A stretch of 64,000 bases of DNA from Nostoc linckia z4 (GCF_002608075.1 NZ_LAHA01000024.1:31367-95366); one strand, 5' to 3'. Positions 35,532-46,132 are shown, numbered from the stretch's first letter. Numbers and translations are program-made. The notes: generated by a model from the sequence alone, not told the origin.

Positions 35532-36224
35532 CTTTACCGATTCCCTCAAATCGGAATTAATGGAAACCTTTTGGTTGCTGCACTGTTTCCACAGTTATGT
35601 CTCTGCTTTACCGATTCCCTCAAATCGGAATTAATGGAAACCCCTAGGCCGCAAGCGCCTAGTAATACCCTCAACCCGCTTTACCGATTCCCTCAAATCG
35701 GAATTAATGGAAACATTAGAGCTGAGTAGACCGCGTCAATATGACCGGCCACTTTACCGATTCCCTCAAATCGGAATTAATGGAAACTCAAGCATATCAA
35801 AATCTGAAACTAAGACTACTTTATGACGACTTTACCGATTCCCTGAAATCGGAATTAATGGAAACAATTTTGCTACGAATTGACCGCATGTAAAATCTGC
35901 TTTACCGATTCCCTGAAATCGGAATTAATGGAAACGTTTTCTACTCCACTGGTCTCTTTTGTGTCCTTCCCTTTACCGATTCCTTGAAATCGGAATTAAT
36001 GGAAACAATCAAGAACAAACTTTCCTTCCGCATTTTTCCCTAGAACTTTACCGATTCCCTGAAATCGGAATTAATGGAAACTGAACTTCCTTCAAAGTCG
36101 GGTTTTCAACCAATACTTTACCGATTCCCTGAAATCGGAATTAATGGAAACTTGTCACTGTTGACGACAGCGCTCAACCAGTTAGGCCCTTTACCAATTC
36201 CCTGAAATCGGAATTAATGGAAAC
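35532..36224 (+). CRISPR. CRISPR array, 10 repeats and 9 spacers
   Basis: Ten 36-base repeats start at 35532, 35606, 35679, 35752, 35830, 35900, 35971, 36046, 36116 and 36189. Each begins CTTTACCGATTCCCT and ends ATTAATGGAAAC. Spacers are 38, 37, 37, 42, 34, 35, 39, 34 and 37 bases and all differ. CCGATT and AATCGG inside the repeat form a six-pair stem. The terminal ATGGAAAC suits a crRNA 5' handle on the plus strand. The first four repeats read CCCTCAAAT, the later ones CCCTGAAAT or CCTTGAAAT, and the last has ACCAATTC. The degenerate last repeat and the leader both place the leader end on the left. No cas gene is in the window, so processing must be supplied in trans. Confidence 0.98.
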
Positions 36225-36295
36225 TTCTTGCTGTTGAGATGCGGTGCAACATCATAACTTGTAGCCGCCTTAGCAAGGAATCCCCATAAAGCAAG

Positions 36296-36352
36296 AATCC
36301 CACGGCTTTTTGTTAAACTCAGCAAGAGCGATAGTTTAATAGCCGTGGGATT
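36296..36352. terminator. hairpin after the CRISPR array
   Basis: AATCCCACGGCT (36296-36307) pairs with AGCCGTGGGATT (36341-36352). Inner TAAACT / AGTTTA extend the stem, and TTTTC follows. It could end the CRISPR transcript, or be the end of a lost IS200/IS605-type element, whose termini often look like this in cyanobacteria. Confidence 0.5.
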
Positions 36353-36465
36353 TTCAGTTATGCCTTCTCCATTTCCTGGTATGAATCCCTATTTGGAACA
36401 TCCTTCTCTGTAGACAGGAATTCATCATACAACAACTCAAGAAAATACGAATTACGAATTACGAA

Positions 36466-38901
<2,436 letters not shown>

Positions 38902-39153
38902 ATGTTATCCACCATCAGGAAATTCTCTTTAACCATTGATACCATGATGCATCGTCAACCAAGCAAGGGTTCGGGGACAGGATTTGGCGCGTCTGTTTTT
39001 GAGGAAAGGTATCGGTTATTGGTGGGTCAATATGCCAGTGAAAGCATAATTAGAGCCATCGCTCTAGCGCTCAATTCACATGGAATTTTTCACAGCGGGA
39101 GGTGCAACTGTCTCATAGCACCCATAATCAGGCAAAACGTATCAACTACCTGA
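38902..39153 (+). CDS. doubtful small ORF ending at a strong terminator
   Basis: An open frame of 83 residues from ATG at 38902 (a longer frame begins at 38776). The reading includes GSGTGFGASVFEERYRLLVG and YASESIIRAIALALNSHGIF, which is not low-complexity. No family is recognised and no ribosome-binding site is seen. The stop codon overlaps the first bases of the terminator hairpin at 39153-39192, which shows that some transcript ends here. That transcript could be a small protein gene, a small RNA, or the regulated leader of the HNH gene that follows. Confidence 0.3.
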   Translation: MLSTIRKFSLTIDTMMHRQPSKGSGTGFGASVFEERYRLLVGQYASESIIRAIALALNSHGIFHSGRCNCLIAPIIRQNVSTT

Positions 39154-39192
39154 CCCCCGCTTTTGACAACCAAAAGTGGGGGTTATTTTTTT
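39153..39192 (+). terminator. intrinsic terminator or attenuator before the HNH gene
   Basis: ACCCCCGCTTTT pairs with AAAAGTGGGGGT (one wobble), with a seven-base loop, followed by TATTTTTTT. It ends only about 16 bases before the HNH start codon, immediately before its GAGGAG ribosome-binding site. Confidence 0.85.
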
Positions 39193-39208
39193 GAGGAGCC
39201 TTTTACAC

Positions 39209-39745
39209 ATGCAAGTCCAGCAGCAAACTCAGCAACCACACATACTACAAAATTCGGTGGTGGTCTTTTCCAAAAACTACCTACCATTAGCACGTATCAA
39301 CATCAAACGAGCAATAGTACTGTTAGTTACTGGTCAAGCAGAATCATTGGATTTTGGCAGTACAAAGCAGTGGGAAGTTCGTTCGCCTAGTGTTGTACTA
39401 CAAGTTCCGGAACATATTCGTTTGACAACGGGTAATCCAGAACGACACTGGAAAGTACCACCTGTAAATCGTCGTGAAGTACTAAAGCGCGATAACCACA
39501 CTTGTCAATACTGTGGTAGCAGCAAGCGTTTAACCCTCGACCATGTGATACCTCGTTCCAAGGGTGGACAACACAGCTGGGATAACGTTGTCACAGCTTG
39601 CGAAAAGTGTAACTCAACCAAAAGCGATCGCTTACCTCATGAAGCTTCTATGGTACTCAAAACCAAGCCCAAAGCTCCAATTCATCCCGCCGTCGCCTTT
39701 GCAGAACATTTTTGGAGCGTACAACGGCTGAATGAAAATGAGTAA
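39209..39745 (+). CDS. HNH endonuclease family protein
   Basis: A 178-residue protein. The N-terminal half (SVVVFSKNYLPLARINIKRA, then VLLVTGQAESLDFG) is the conserved lead-in of the cyanobacterial HNH family. The nuclease motif spans about 90-140: zinc cysteines Cys99/Cys102 (NHTCQYCGSS) and Cys131/Cys134 (CEKCNSTKSD), catalytic Asp-His 111-112 in LTLDHVIPRSKGG, and WDNVV. It is predicted to nick or cut DNA; its cellular role is unknown. The ATG has GAGGAG ten bases upstream, so it is chosen over a start at 39176. The strong terminator just upstream suggests control by attenuation or separate promoters. Confidence 0.92.
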   Translation: MQVQQQTQQPHILQNSVVVFSKNYLPLARINIKRAIVLLVTGQAESLDFGSTKQWEVRSPSVVLQVPEHIRLTTGNPERHWKVPPVNRREVLKRDNHTCQYCGSSKRLTLDHVIPRSKGGQHSWDNVVTACEKCNSTKSDRLPHEASMVLKTKPKAPIHPAVAFAEHFWSVQRLNENE

Positions 39746-40188
39746 TAAGGGAATTCCAGGTAAAAAAATATTCTACAGAAGATTGTTGATTGTTGACTGT
39801 GAACCGTCAACGCTTTCACTGGAATAGTTTATTTTCTGGAGTTCCTAAATTAATGCGCGCTAAAAAAGCATAACTACACTGGGGTGGTTGTTGACAGTTA
39901 ACTGTTAACTGTCAACAGTCAACAATTTAGCTAACAAATCTTCTTGAGATAGTGCCGCAGCATTGCGAAATTTTTCATTTGCTTGCACAACTAGTTTTGA
40001 TTAACGAACCGCCAAGAGCGCCAAGGACGCAAAGAATAAATTAAAGAGAAACTTTGTGTAAATTGTGAATTTATATCTATTTCTAGTAACCCATAACGCT
40101 CAATATCCTATTGATATTACATTCTTCCTTTGCGCTCTTTGCGTCCTTGGCGGTTCGTTTACTTATTACTTCTTCACTTAACAAATTA
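39746..40188. repeat. spacer with inverted GCCAAGGACGCAAAG element
   Basis: TGTTGACTGT-type repeats occur at about 39783-39810 and 39888-39926. An inverted pair occupies 40004-40036 (CGAACCGCCAAG ... CCAAGGACGCAAAG) and 40126-40158 (CTTTGCGCTCTTTGCGTCCT then TGGCGGTTCG), enclosing about 90 bases. The unit is a widely dispersed bacterial repeat. Confidence 0.7.
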
Positions 40189-40537
40189 CTATGCAACTTC
40201 TTGTAACTGTGCAGATTTACTATTAATTCCCATCCAAATTTGTTCTTCTGGCGACAATTGATATAATTGTTGTTGAAACCAATCTTCAAATTTTTCTTGC
40301 AACAATCTTTGGCGCATAAAATCATCTAACTGTGCAGAAATTATTTTTTCAACACGGACAATTGAACTTTTCTACTCTCAGCTTTCGGGTTGCTAAAAGT
40401 TCTAATTGTTCTTGATTTAAACAATAACGTAAGCACCAATCTTGTCTTGTTTCTTGGGTTGTCAAATTCCAATGCTGATAAAATTGCTCTAGGGCATGAG
40501 ATGTTTCGGCTGGTGTGCAGGTGATTGGTGCGATCGC
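40189..40537 (-). pseudogene. decayed peptidyl-prolyl isomerase gene (parvulin family), core deleted
   Basis: The minus strand reads ALEQFYQHWNLTTQETRQDW, CLRYCLNQEQLELLATRKLR and VEKF, then a frameshift, then VEKIISAQLDDFMRQRLLQ, EKFEDWFQQQLYQLSPEEQ and a stop at 40189. The two pieces match my memory of the N-terminal and C-terminal parts of a cyanobacterial foldase/peptidylprolyl isomerase, whose central catalytic domain would lie between them. The fusion point is inside a shared VEK segment, which suggests a deletion between short matches. The upstream frame has a stop and no start codon, so the 5' end is gone too. Confidence 0.6.
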
Positions 40538-40569
40538 CTAAAATAAAAACAAGAGTAGAGGTGAGAGCG

Positions 40570-41319
40570 ATGGTTTCCCAAATCGAATCTTCTGCACCTG
40601 CGGAGATTATCTATCCAGAATCCGATGGTCAGCCAATGGCAAATAATACAGAACACTTTGAAATTATTGTGCTGATTAAAGGTAATTTAGATATTCTCTT
40701 TGCAGAGGAACCAAATGTTTTCATCGCCGGCGATTTATTTTGGTATCCCATTGAAGGCAATAATAAGATTAAATATGCACCCGATGTAATGGTTGCCATT
40801 GGTCGCCCAAAAGGTCGTCGTTCCTCTTATAAACAGTGGGAAGAAGCAAACCAACCGCCCCAAGTAGTATTTGAAATCCTCTCGCCAGTGAACACATCAG
40901 TAGAAATGGCCCGGAAGCTGCTGTTCTACAATCAATATGGTGTAGAGGAATACTATCTATACAATCCAGAAAATAATGAACTACAAGTTTGGTTACGGGG
41001 TGAATACGGTTTAGACTCAGTAGATTTCGATCAAAAATGGATTAGTCCGCGCTTGCAAATTACCTTTGATGTCTCTGGCGAAAACTGGCAACTTTCCTAC
41101 CCAAATGGTCAGCCTTTCATAACATTTCTGCAATTAATGGCACAGTCTCAAGTTGCACAACAACAAGCCCAAGTTGCACAACAACAAGCCCAAGTTGCAC
41201 AACAAAAATTGCAACAAGCAGTACCGAGACTACTGAGTATAGGATTAAATAGAGAACAAGTAGCCGATGCTTTAGGATTGACTATAGAAGATGTAGAAGC
41301 GATCGCTATGAACCTGTAA
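40570..41319 (+). CDS. Uma2-family endonuclease (DUF820)
   Basis: A 249-residue restriction-endonuclease-fold protein. Typical Uma2 segments are NNTEHFEIIVLIKGNLDILF, the ADLFWYP-like VFIAGDLFWYPIEG, YAPDVMVAIG with the catalytic Asp, PPQVVFEILSPVNTSVEMAR with Glu, and YNQYGVEEYYLYNPENNELQ. The C-terminus has a coiled coil made of seven-residue QVAQQQA units encoded by 21-base tandem repeats at about 41150-41210. These families are highly expanded in cyanobacteria and their biological role is unclear. The ATG before VSQIESSAP has GAGGTGAGAG upstream and is preferred to a start at 40525. Confidence 0.92.
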   Translation: MVSQIESSAPAEIIYPESDGQPMANNTEHFEIIVLIKGNLDILFAEEPNVFIAGDLFWYPIEGNNKIKYAPDVMVAIGRPKGRRSSYKQWEEANQPPQVVFEILSPVNTSVEMARKLLFYNQYGVEEYYLYNPENNELQVWLRGEYGLDSVDFDQKWISPRLQITFDVSGENWQLSYPNGQPFITFLQLMAQSQVAQQQAQVAQQQAQVAQQKLQQAVPRLLSIGLNREQVADALGLTIEDVEAIAMNL

Positions 41320-41635
41320 CTTGAAAAGAGAGTGTTGACTGTTAACTGTCAATGGCGAACAGCCTAGCAATTTTATGTAGAACCGCACAACTCCAAAAAC
41401 TTTGCGTTATTCTGCGTTAAAAAATATACAATTATGATACTAACAGATTTGATACCACCGCTCTAATTCTTATATCTGTGTCAGAATTTTTCTTAAATGT
41501 CTTATCTGTCCTTGCATCTTGGGTTTATTACTGCAAAATAGAAGAGATTGGTAAAAATTATTTCTTTCTCATAAATTTGCCAAAAAACTTGTAAAACACT
41601 GTAAATCTAACTAAGCTAGATTACTGAATTAATTC
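41320..41635. other. spacer
   Basis: 316 bases with a GTTGACTGTTAACTGTCAA repeat near 41334-41352 and an AT-rich remainder. No gene was recognised. Confidence 0.35.
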
Positions 41636-43000
41636 ATGAACTTAACACTTTCAGAACAGTACGAATTTGTACCGCGTTTCTTTCGTCTGGCGATCGCAAA
41701 TATTCTTTCCAATCTGATGATACCTCTAGCAGGTTTAATCAGTGTGGCTTTTTTGGGTCATTTGAAAGAAATCGACGCCTTGGCGGGGGTTTCCATTGCG
41801 AATATTTTATTTGGCCTCGTCTATTTGATTCTTGAATTCTTACGCATGGGAACCACTGGGTTAACAGCTCAAGCTGTGGGAGCAGACGATGGAGAGGCTG
41901 TGCTGCTAGTGGGACTACGCAATGGCTTAATCGGCTTGGTTTTGGGTATTGCTGTAGTAGCTTTGCAGTATCCTTTACGAGAAATAGGTTTTTCGGTTTT
42001 GAGTGGTGATGCGGCCATCAAAATTGCCGGTATCGAATATTATAATGCTCGGATTTGGGGAGCGCCTGCTGTTTTACTCAACTTTGTTCTCATCGGTTGG
42101 CTGTTGGGACGAGAGGAAAATGCTAAGGTTTTGATACTTTCAGCTATTGGTAACGCAGCCAATATAATTTTAGATTACATATTTATTATTCAATGGGGTT
42201 GGAACAGTACGGGGGCTGGAGCATCTCAAGCATGTAGTCAATATTTAATGTTGTTTATTGGCATCATCTTAGCTAGTCAAAAAGTTCAGTGGCAAGAAAT
42301 ACGAGCAGTGCTTCCACAAATTATGGATTTGTCTGCTTTGAAAAATACTTTATCTCTCAATAGAGATATTATGCTGAGAACTATCACTGAAGTGTCTGTC
42401 TTTGCATTTTTTAGTAATTTAAGTGCCATGATGGGTACGATAATTTTTACCCAAAATTCTTTATTGGGTCAAATCACACAGCTAAATGTTTACTTAACTA
42501 ATGGACTGGGATTTGCTACAGAAACTTTAAGTGGAAACTTTAAAGGTAGTGAATCAAAAGGAAAGTTTCTACCTTTACTAAGAGTTTCAGTTGCAAGTAG
42601 TTTGTTTATTGGACTGAGTATAGCAACAATTTGTATTTTCTTCCCTCAACCACTGTTTGGAATATTAACAAACCACACTGAAATTACGGCAAATATTGAT
42701 AATTATATTTGGTGCTTATGTTTCATCCTGGCATTCAATTCAGTTGCTTCAATGCTCGAAGGATATTTCTTAGGTTTAGCAGAAGGTAAAATTGTTCGTA
42801 ACGTCAGCTTTATCGCTACATTTTTTGGATTTGTCCCATCAGCTATAGCAGGTTGGTATTTCCAAAATAACTATATTTTGTGGCTTTCAATCATATTATT
42901 TATGTTTGCCAAAATGCTGACAATGCTAGTTTATTTACCAAAATCTTTGAGCTTTGATGCTGAAGTTGATTCGCCTTCTCTGACAGCCGTTGAAAATTAA
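41636..43000 (+). CDS. MATE family efflux transporter
   Basis: A 454-residue membrane protein with about twelve spans. RLAIANILSNLMIPLAGLIS and LGHLKEIDALAGVSIANILF at the start are typical MATE, as are FLRMGTTGLTAQAVG and the second-half counterpart MMGTIIFTQNSLLGQ. Such pumps export toxic or secondary compounds in exchange for sodium or protons. It is closest in style to the DinF-type MATE group of cyanobacteria. ATG start. Transcribed alone, with 300 bases before the NUDIX gene. Confidence 0.92.
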   Translation: MNLTLSEQYEFVPRFFRLAIANILSNLMIPLAGLISVAFLGHLKEIDALAGVSIANILFGLVYLILEFLRMGTTGLTAQAVGADDGEAVLLVGLRNGLIGLVLGIAVVALQYPLREIGFSVLSGDAAIKIAGIEYYNARIWGAPAVLLNFVLIGWLLGREENAKVLILSAIGNAANIILDYIFIIQWGWNSTGAGASQACSQYLMLFIGIILASQKVQWQEIRAVLPQIMDLSALKNTLSLNRDIMLRTITEVSVFAFFSNLSAMMGTIIFTQNSLLGQITQLNVYLTNGLGFATETLSGNFKGSESKGKFLPLLRVSVASSLFIGLSIATICIFFPQPLFGILTNHTEITANIDNYIWCLCFILAFNSVASMLEGYFLGLAEGKIVRNVSFIATFFGFVPSAIAGWYFQNNYILWLSIILFMFAKMLTMLVYLPKSLSFDAEVDSPSLTAVEN

Positions 43001-43301
43001 AGGAGAATTCAGAACTCAGAATTCAGAATTCAGTATGTGTAGGGTGTGTTATTGCGAAGCATAACGCACCATCTGATATCATGTACCCTTGATTATGCAA
43101 TAGGCAATAGGGTTATAAAAGAGTAAAATGTACGAAATTTTGTTCAAAAATCAAATAAAGTTCCCAGATTAAGGTTATTAACATTCAACAGTCAACAGTC
43201 AACTATTTTTATAATAATTAAAAGCTTAAAAAATAAAGATAATTTCTATAAAATTATTTCTTTACCATATACTAAATCAAGTTGATGAAATTGTAATAAA
43301 A
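43001..43301. other. spacer with short repeats
   Basis: Includes AATTCAGAATTCAG units, a GTGTGTTATTGCGAAGCATA hairpin ending in ACGCACC (about 43043-43070) and an AT-rich promoter-like region before the NUDIX gene. No gene. Confidence 0.4.
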
Positions 43302-43721
43302 ATGAGAGAACCACCAGGGGCAGACATAATTATTATCAACAGTCAGCAGAAAGTTTTACTTGTACTTCGAGACAACAAAAGCTCTATTCCTTTTCCTAAC
43401 ACTTGGGCATTGTTGGGAGGATTTATCGAAGAAAATGAATCTCCAGAAGCAACGATTCGCAGAGAATTAGTTGAGGAAATGGAATTAGAATTAGGCGAGA
43501 TTAAATTTTTTAAGTCTTATTTTTGGCAAGAGTGTGACGAACATATTTTTTGGACACGCCTCGATTTAGATATTTCCCAAATCACACTGCATGAAGGTCA
43601 AAAGTTAGCATACTTTAGTCGAGAAGAAATCAATCAACTTGAATTTGCCTCTCACTACGATCGCATTTTGGTTGATTTTTATGATTTTTTGGGAAAAAAT
43701 TTAGAATTAAGTATTGGTTAA
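43302..43721 (+). CDS. NUDIX hydrolase
   Basis: A 139-residue hydrolase of nucleoside-diphosphate-linked compounds. The NUDIX box runs from Gly40 to about 62 (GGFIEENESPEATIRRELVE, then EMEL). It matches G-x5-E-x7-R-E-U-x-E-E, with the last glycine replaced by glutamate. The preceding strand reads WALLGG, and the N-terminal strand is ADIIIINSQQKVLLVLRDNK. The substrate is unknown; sugar-nucleotide, dinucleotide and oxidised-nucleotide hydrolases share the box. It is separated by two bases from the kinase-like gene, so the two form an operon. Confidence 0.92.
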   Translation: MREPPGADIIIINSQQKVLLVLRDNKSSIPFPNTWALLGGFIEENESPEATIRRELVEEMELELGEIKFFKSYFWQECDEHIFWTRLDLDISQITLHEGQKLAYFSREEINQLEFASHYDRILVDFYDFLGKNLELSIG

Positions 43722-43723
43722 AG

Positions 43724-44593
43724 ATGATGAAAAGTTCAGTTGAAGAAAAATTAAAAAATACATTACCAAAAGATATTGCTGAGGGGTTAGAGCAGGCTTT
43801 AAATTATTTACCTGGAGGAAAAACAGCAAAAATAGAAAAACCGGAGTCTGAAGGATTATTTAACCATATTTTATTCATTACAATAGCAGGCGATCGCTAC
43901 GTTTTTCGTGCCAGACGAGATGTTTCCACTGAAGCCGGTGATGCTTATATGCAGTATATGTATGAAGCTACTGGTTTTATTCAAAATGGCGGTTCCTTTA
44001 AACTGAGAAATATTGCTGATGAAGTTGATTTTCTCCAACGGGCTTTAGCTGCTGGCTTACCAGTTCCCAAATTAATCCATGCAACTGAAGATTGGATGTT
44101 AATTGAATATGTCACAGGCAAAACCTTATGTGAGTTTTTAGAAGCAGGAGAAGTAAAATTTCTGCCAAAGATTTTGCAGGAAATGAATTTAGCTCACAGA
44201 CAAGGAATCATTTATGCCGACCGTTGGGGCGGTAATGAAATGATTGATGACGAAGGAAACGTGCGAATGATTGATTTTGATATTGAATGGTTTTATCAAG
44301 GCGGTAATGACGGCACTCTTGAAGCATTAGAAATGGCATGGACTATTTTTAATGCCATGAGGGTGACAAGCAGACGCGATGATTTATTAAAAATCGTAGA
44401 AATTGAAGTTTTACCTGCAATCAAAGCCTGGGGCTATGACATCGCCAAGATGAAAAAGTTCATTGAAGGTTTATGCAACTTTTATCTCGATCCCAATAAG
44501 CCAAGTAACGCTTGGTCTTTACCAAACAGTTTGTATATTTCAATGCCAGAACCAGCAAATCGTTTAGTGGCGATGTTTGCTGAAGCTAATTAA
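43724..44593 (+). CDS. protein-kinase-fold (APH/RIO/WaaP-like) enzyme
   Basis: A 289-residue protein. A kinase-like core is visible: a beta strand RYVFRARRD with a possible ATP-binding basic residue, VPKLIHATEDWMLIEYVTGK as the hinge, the catalytic loop IIYADRWGGN (Asp166, Asn171 with standard five-residue spacing) and MIDFDIEW (Asp184 or 186) in place of DFG. The HRD histidine is tyrosine. Such small kinases phosphorylate sugars, lipopolysaccharide, antibiotics or proteins. The first 40 residues are helical. It begins two bases after the NUDIX stop. The substrate is unknown, and it is not a standard Ser/Thr kinase. Confidence 0.65.
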   Translation: MMKSSVEEKLKNTLPKDIAEGLEQALNYLPGGKTAKIEKPESEGLFNHILFITIAGDRYVFRARRDVSTEAGDAYMQYMYEATGFIQNGGSFKLRNIADEVDFLQRALAAGLPVPKLIHATEDWMLIEYVTGKTLCEFLEAGEVKFLPKILQEMNLAHRQGIIYADRWGGNEMIDDEGNVRMIDFDIEWFYQGGNDGTLEALEMAWTIFNAMRVTSRRDDLLKIVEIEVLPAIKAWGYDIAKMKKFIEGLCNFYLDPNKPSNAWSLPNSLYISMPEPANRLVAMFAEAN

Positions 44594-44599
44594 CATCTA

Positions 44600-44807
44600 C
44601 AGCATATTTTACGTAGAGAGACGTTATGTATAACGTCTCTACATCTGCAATTTAAATTAGGGCGTTGCTGATTTAATTTATAAAAACAATTGATTGTACA
44701 TAATATAAAAATCCTTGTAGAGACGTTGCATTGCAACGTCTCTACATTGCATTGCAACGTCTCTACATTGCATTACAACGTCTCTACATTGCATTGCAAC
44801 GTCTCTA
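44600..44807. repeat. tandem palindromic repeat GTAGAGACGTTGCA
   Basis: A related hairpin GAGACGTTATGTATAACGTC lies at about 44613-44643. From 44717 there are four or five copies of the half-sites GAGACGTTGCATTGCAACGT and ATTGCAACGTCTCTACATTG. The final CTA supplies the stop codon of the leftward epimerase gene. Confidence 0.85.
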
Positions 44808-45803
44808 CTTAAAGTTAATTTCCTTCATCACTTTCACGTTATAGTAACGAGAATCTGTGAGAGAATTGGGGAGTTGATTAGCTTTAAATGCTGAAGCTAA
44901 ATCTTGAATTGCATTTTCCACTGTATGTGAAGGTACAAATCCCAATTCTTGCTTGATTTTCTCTGAGGAAATATGGTAAGAACGTGTATCATTTGTGGGT
45001 GTAGTAACAATTTGTACAGATTCTCCCACAACCTCACGAGTCATCTCTGCAATTTCTGTGACTGTATAATTTTCATATCCCACATTGAAAATTTTACCGT
45101 CGATCGCTTCATCAGGCCATTGCAGAGAGTTGAGATAAAGTTGCGCCATATCTTGAATATGCAGACTTGGCCGCTTATTATCACCACCAAAAACTGTAAT
45201 TTTACCGTTATTGATAGCTTGGTTTGTAAAAATATTGACTACTAAATCTAGTCGCTGGCGAGGAGAGTAACCGCATATTGAAGCTGGACGAACTATGAAA
45301 GTCACGAATCCTGGTTCTCGCTTACTTAGTAAGACTTCTTCGCATAAAGCCTTATAACGAGAATAATCTGTTAAAGGCATTAGCGGCAATTCTTCCGTGA
45401 CATTTTCTGTTTCTTTAATACCGTAGACGCTAGCAGAAGAAGCATAGATAAATCGCTTAACTCCCGAATCTTTTGCCACATCTACCAAATCGAAAAAGGC
45501 ATCGTAATTAATAGAACGTCCTAAATCTGGGTCTAATTCAAAACTCGGATCGTTGGAAATGCAAGCTAGATGAATAACTGCATCGCATCCCGGCATAATT
45601 TTTTCTAGAAGTTGGCGATCGCGGATATCGCCTTCAATCTCTTCTAAGTTAGGATTATCTTTAACACCAGCTAATACATCTTTGCCATAAAGATACAAAT
45701 CCAGCACCTTCACTGCATATCCAGCTTGTAAAAGCTTAGGAACTAAAATAGCCCCCACATAACCAGCGCCACCAGTCACTAAAACTTGTTTAATTGAACT
45801 CAT
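44805..45803 (-). CDS. NAD-dependent sugar epimerase/dehydratase (extended SDR)
   Basis: A 332-residue nucleotide-sugar-modifying SDR. It has the Rossmann motif TGGAGYVGAILV, the ASSASVYG serine, and the YSRYK Tyr-Lys pair. It also has IVRPASICGYSPRQRLD and GKIFNVGYENYTVTEIAEM in the substrate half. It epimerises or dehydrates an NDP-sugar; the exact sugar cannot be read. It is third in the leftward unit behind the SIS isomerase and the fused kinase/nucleotidyltransferase, although 329 bases of repeats separate it from the latter. In a heptose route it would take the position of HldD or GmhD. Its stop codon lies inside a palindromic repeat. Confidence 0.9.
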   Translation of the reverse strand: MSSIKQVLVTGGAGYVGAILVPKLLQAGYAVKVLDLYLYGKDVLAGVKDNPNLEEIEGDIRDRQLLEKIMPGCDAVIHLACISNDPSFELDPDLGRSINYDAFFDLVDVAKDSGVKRFIYASSASVYGIKETENVTEELPLMPLTDYSRYKALCEEVLLSKREPGFVTFIVRPASICGYSPRQRLDLVVNIFTNQAINNGKITVFGGDNKRPSLHIQDMAQLYLNSLQWPDEAIDGKIFNVGYENYTVTEIAEMTREVVGESVQIVTTPTNDTRSYHISSEKIKQELGFVPSHTVENAIQDLASAFKANQLPNSLTDSRYYNVKVMKEINFK

Positions 45804-45832
45804 AAATTAGCTCCTTGATAATTTTTGGAAGA

Positions 45833-46126
45833 AGAATTCAGAAGTCAGAATTCAGAAGTCAGAATTCAGAATTCAGAACTCAGAATTCAGAATTAATACA
45901 AAATTTAGTAAATACATAAAGTTCACATCTGACTCCCAACTCCTAACTTCTAACTCCCAACTCCCAACTCCCAACTCCTCATTCCCAACTCCCAACTCCC
46001 AACTCCTCACTCCTAACTCCTAACTCCTCACTCCTAACTCCTAACTCCTAACTCCTAACTCCTGACTCCTGACTCCTGAATTCTGACTCCTGAATTCTGA
46101 CTCCTGAATTCTGACCCCTGACTTCT
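45833..46126. repeat. heptamer arrays between operon genes
   Basis: AGAAGTCAGAATTCAGAAGT units occur first, then ACTCCCAACTCCTAACTCC and GACTCCTGAATTCTGACTCC units. The block separates the epimerase gene from the kinase/nucleotidyltransferase gene and probably grew inside an operon. Confidence 0.9.
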
Positions 46127-46132
46127 ATCTTC

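Noticed and set aside
35335..35634. 99-residue open frame covering the CRISPR leader and first repeats
   Set aside because: It translates CRISPR repeat sequence and leader boxes; it is not a gene.
36225..36465. Possible cas gene remnants beside the CRISPR array
   Set aside because: No Cas-like reading frame was found in the flanks; the HNH protein at 39209 lacks the Cas9 or Cas3 context and belongs to a stand-alone family.
38950..38990. tRNA T-arm-like GGGTTCGGG
   Set aside because: No acceptor or anticodon stems fit around it.
40083..40325. 80-residue minus-strand frame
   Set aside because: Another frame of the decayed isomerase gene plus the inverted GCCAAGG repeat.
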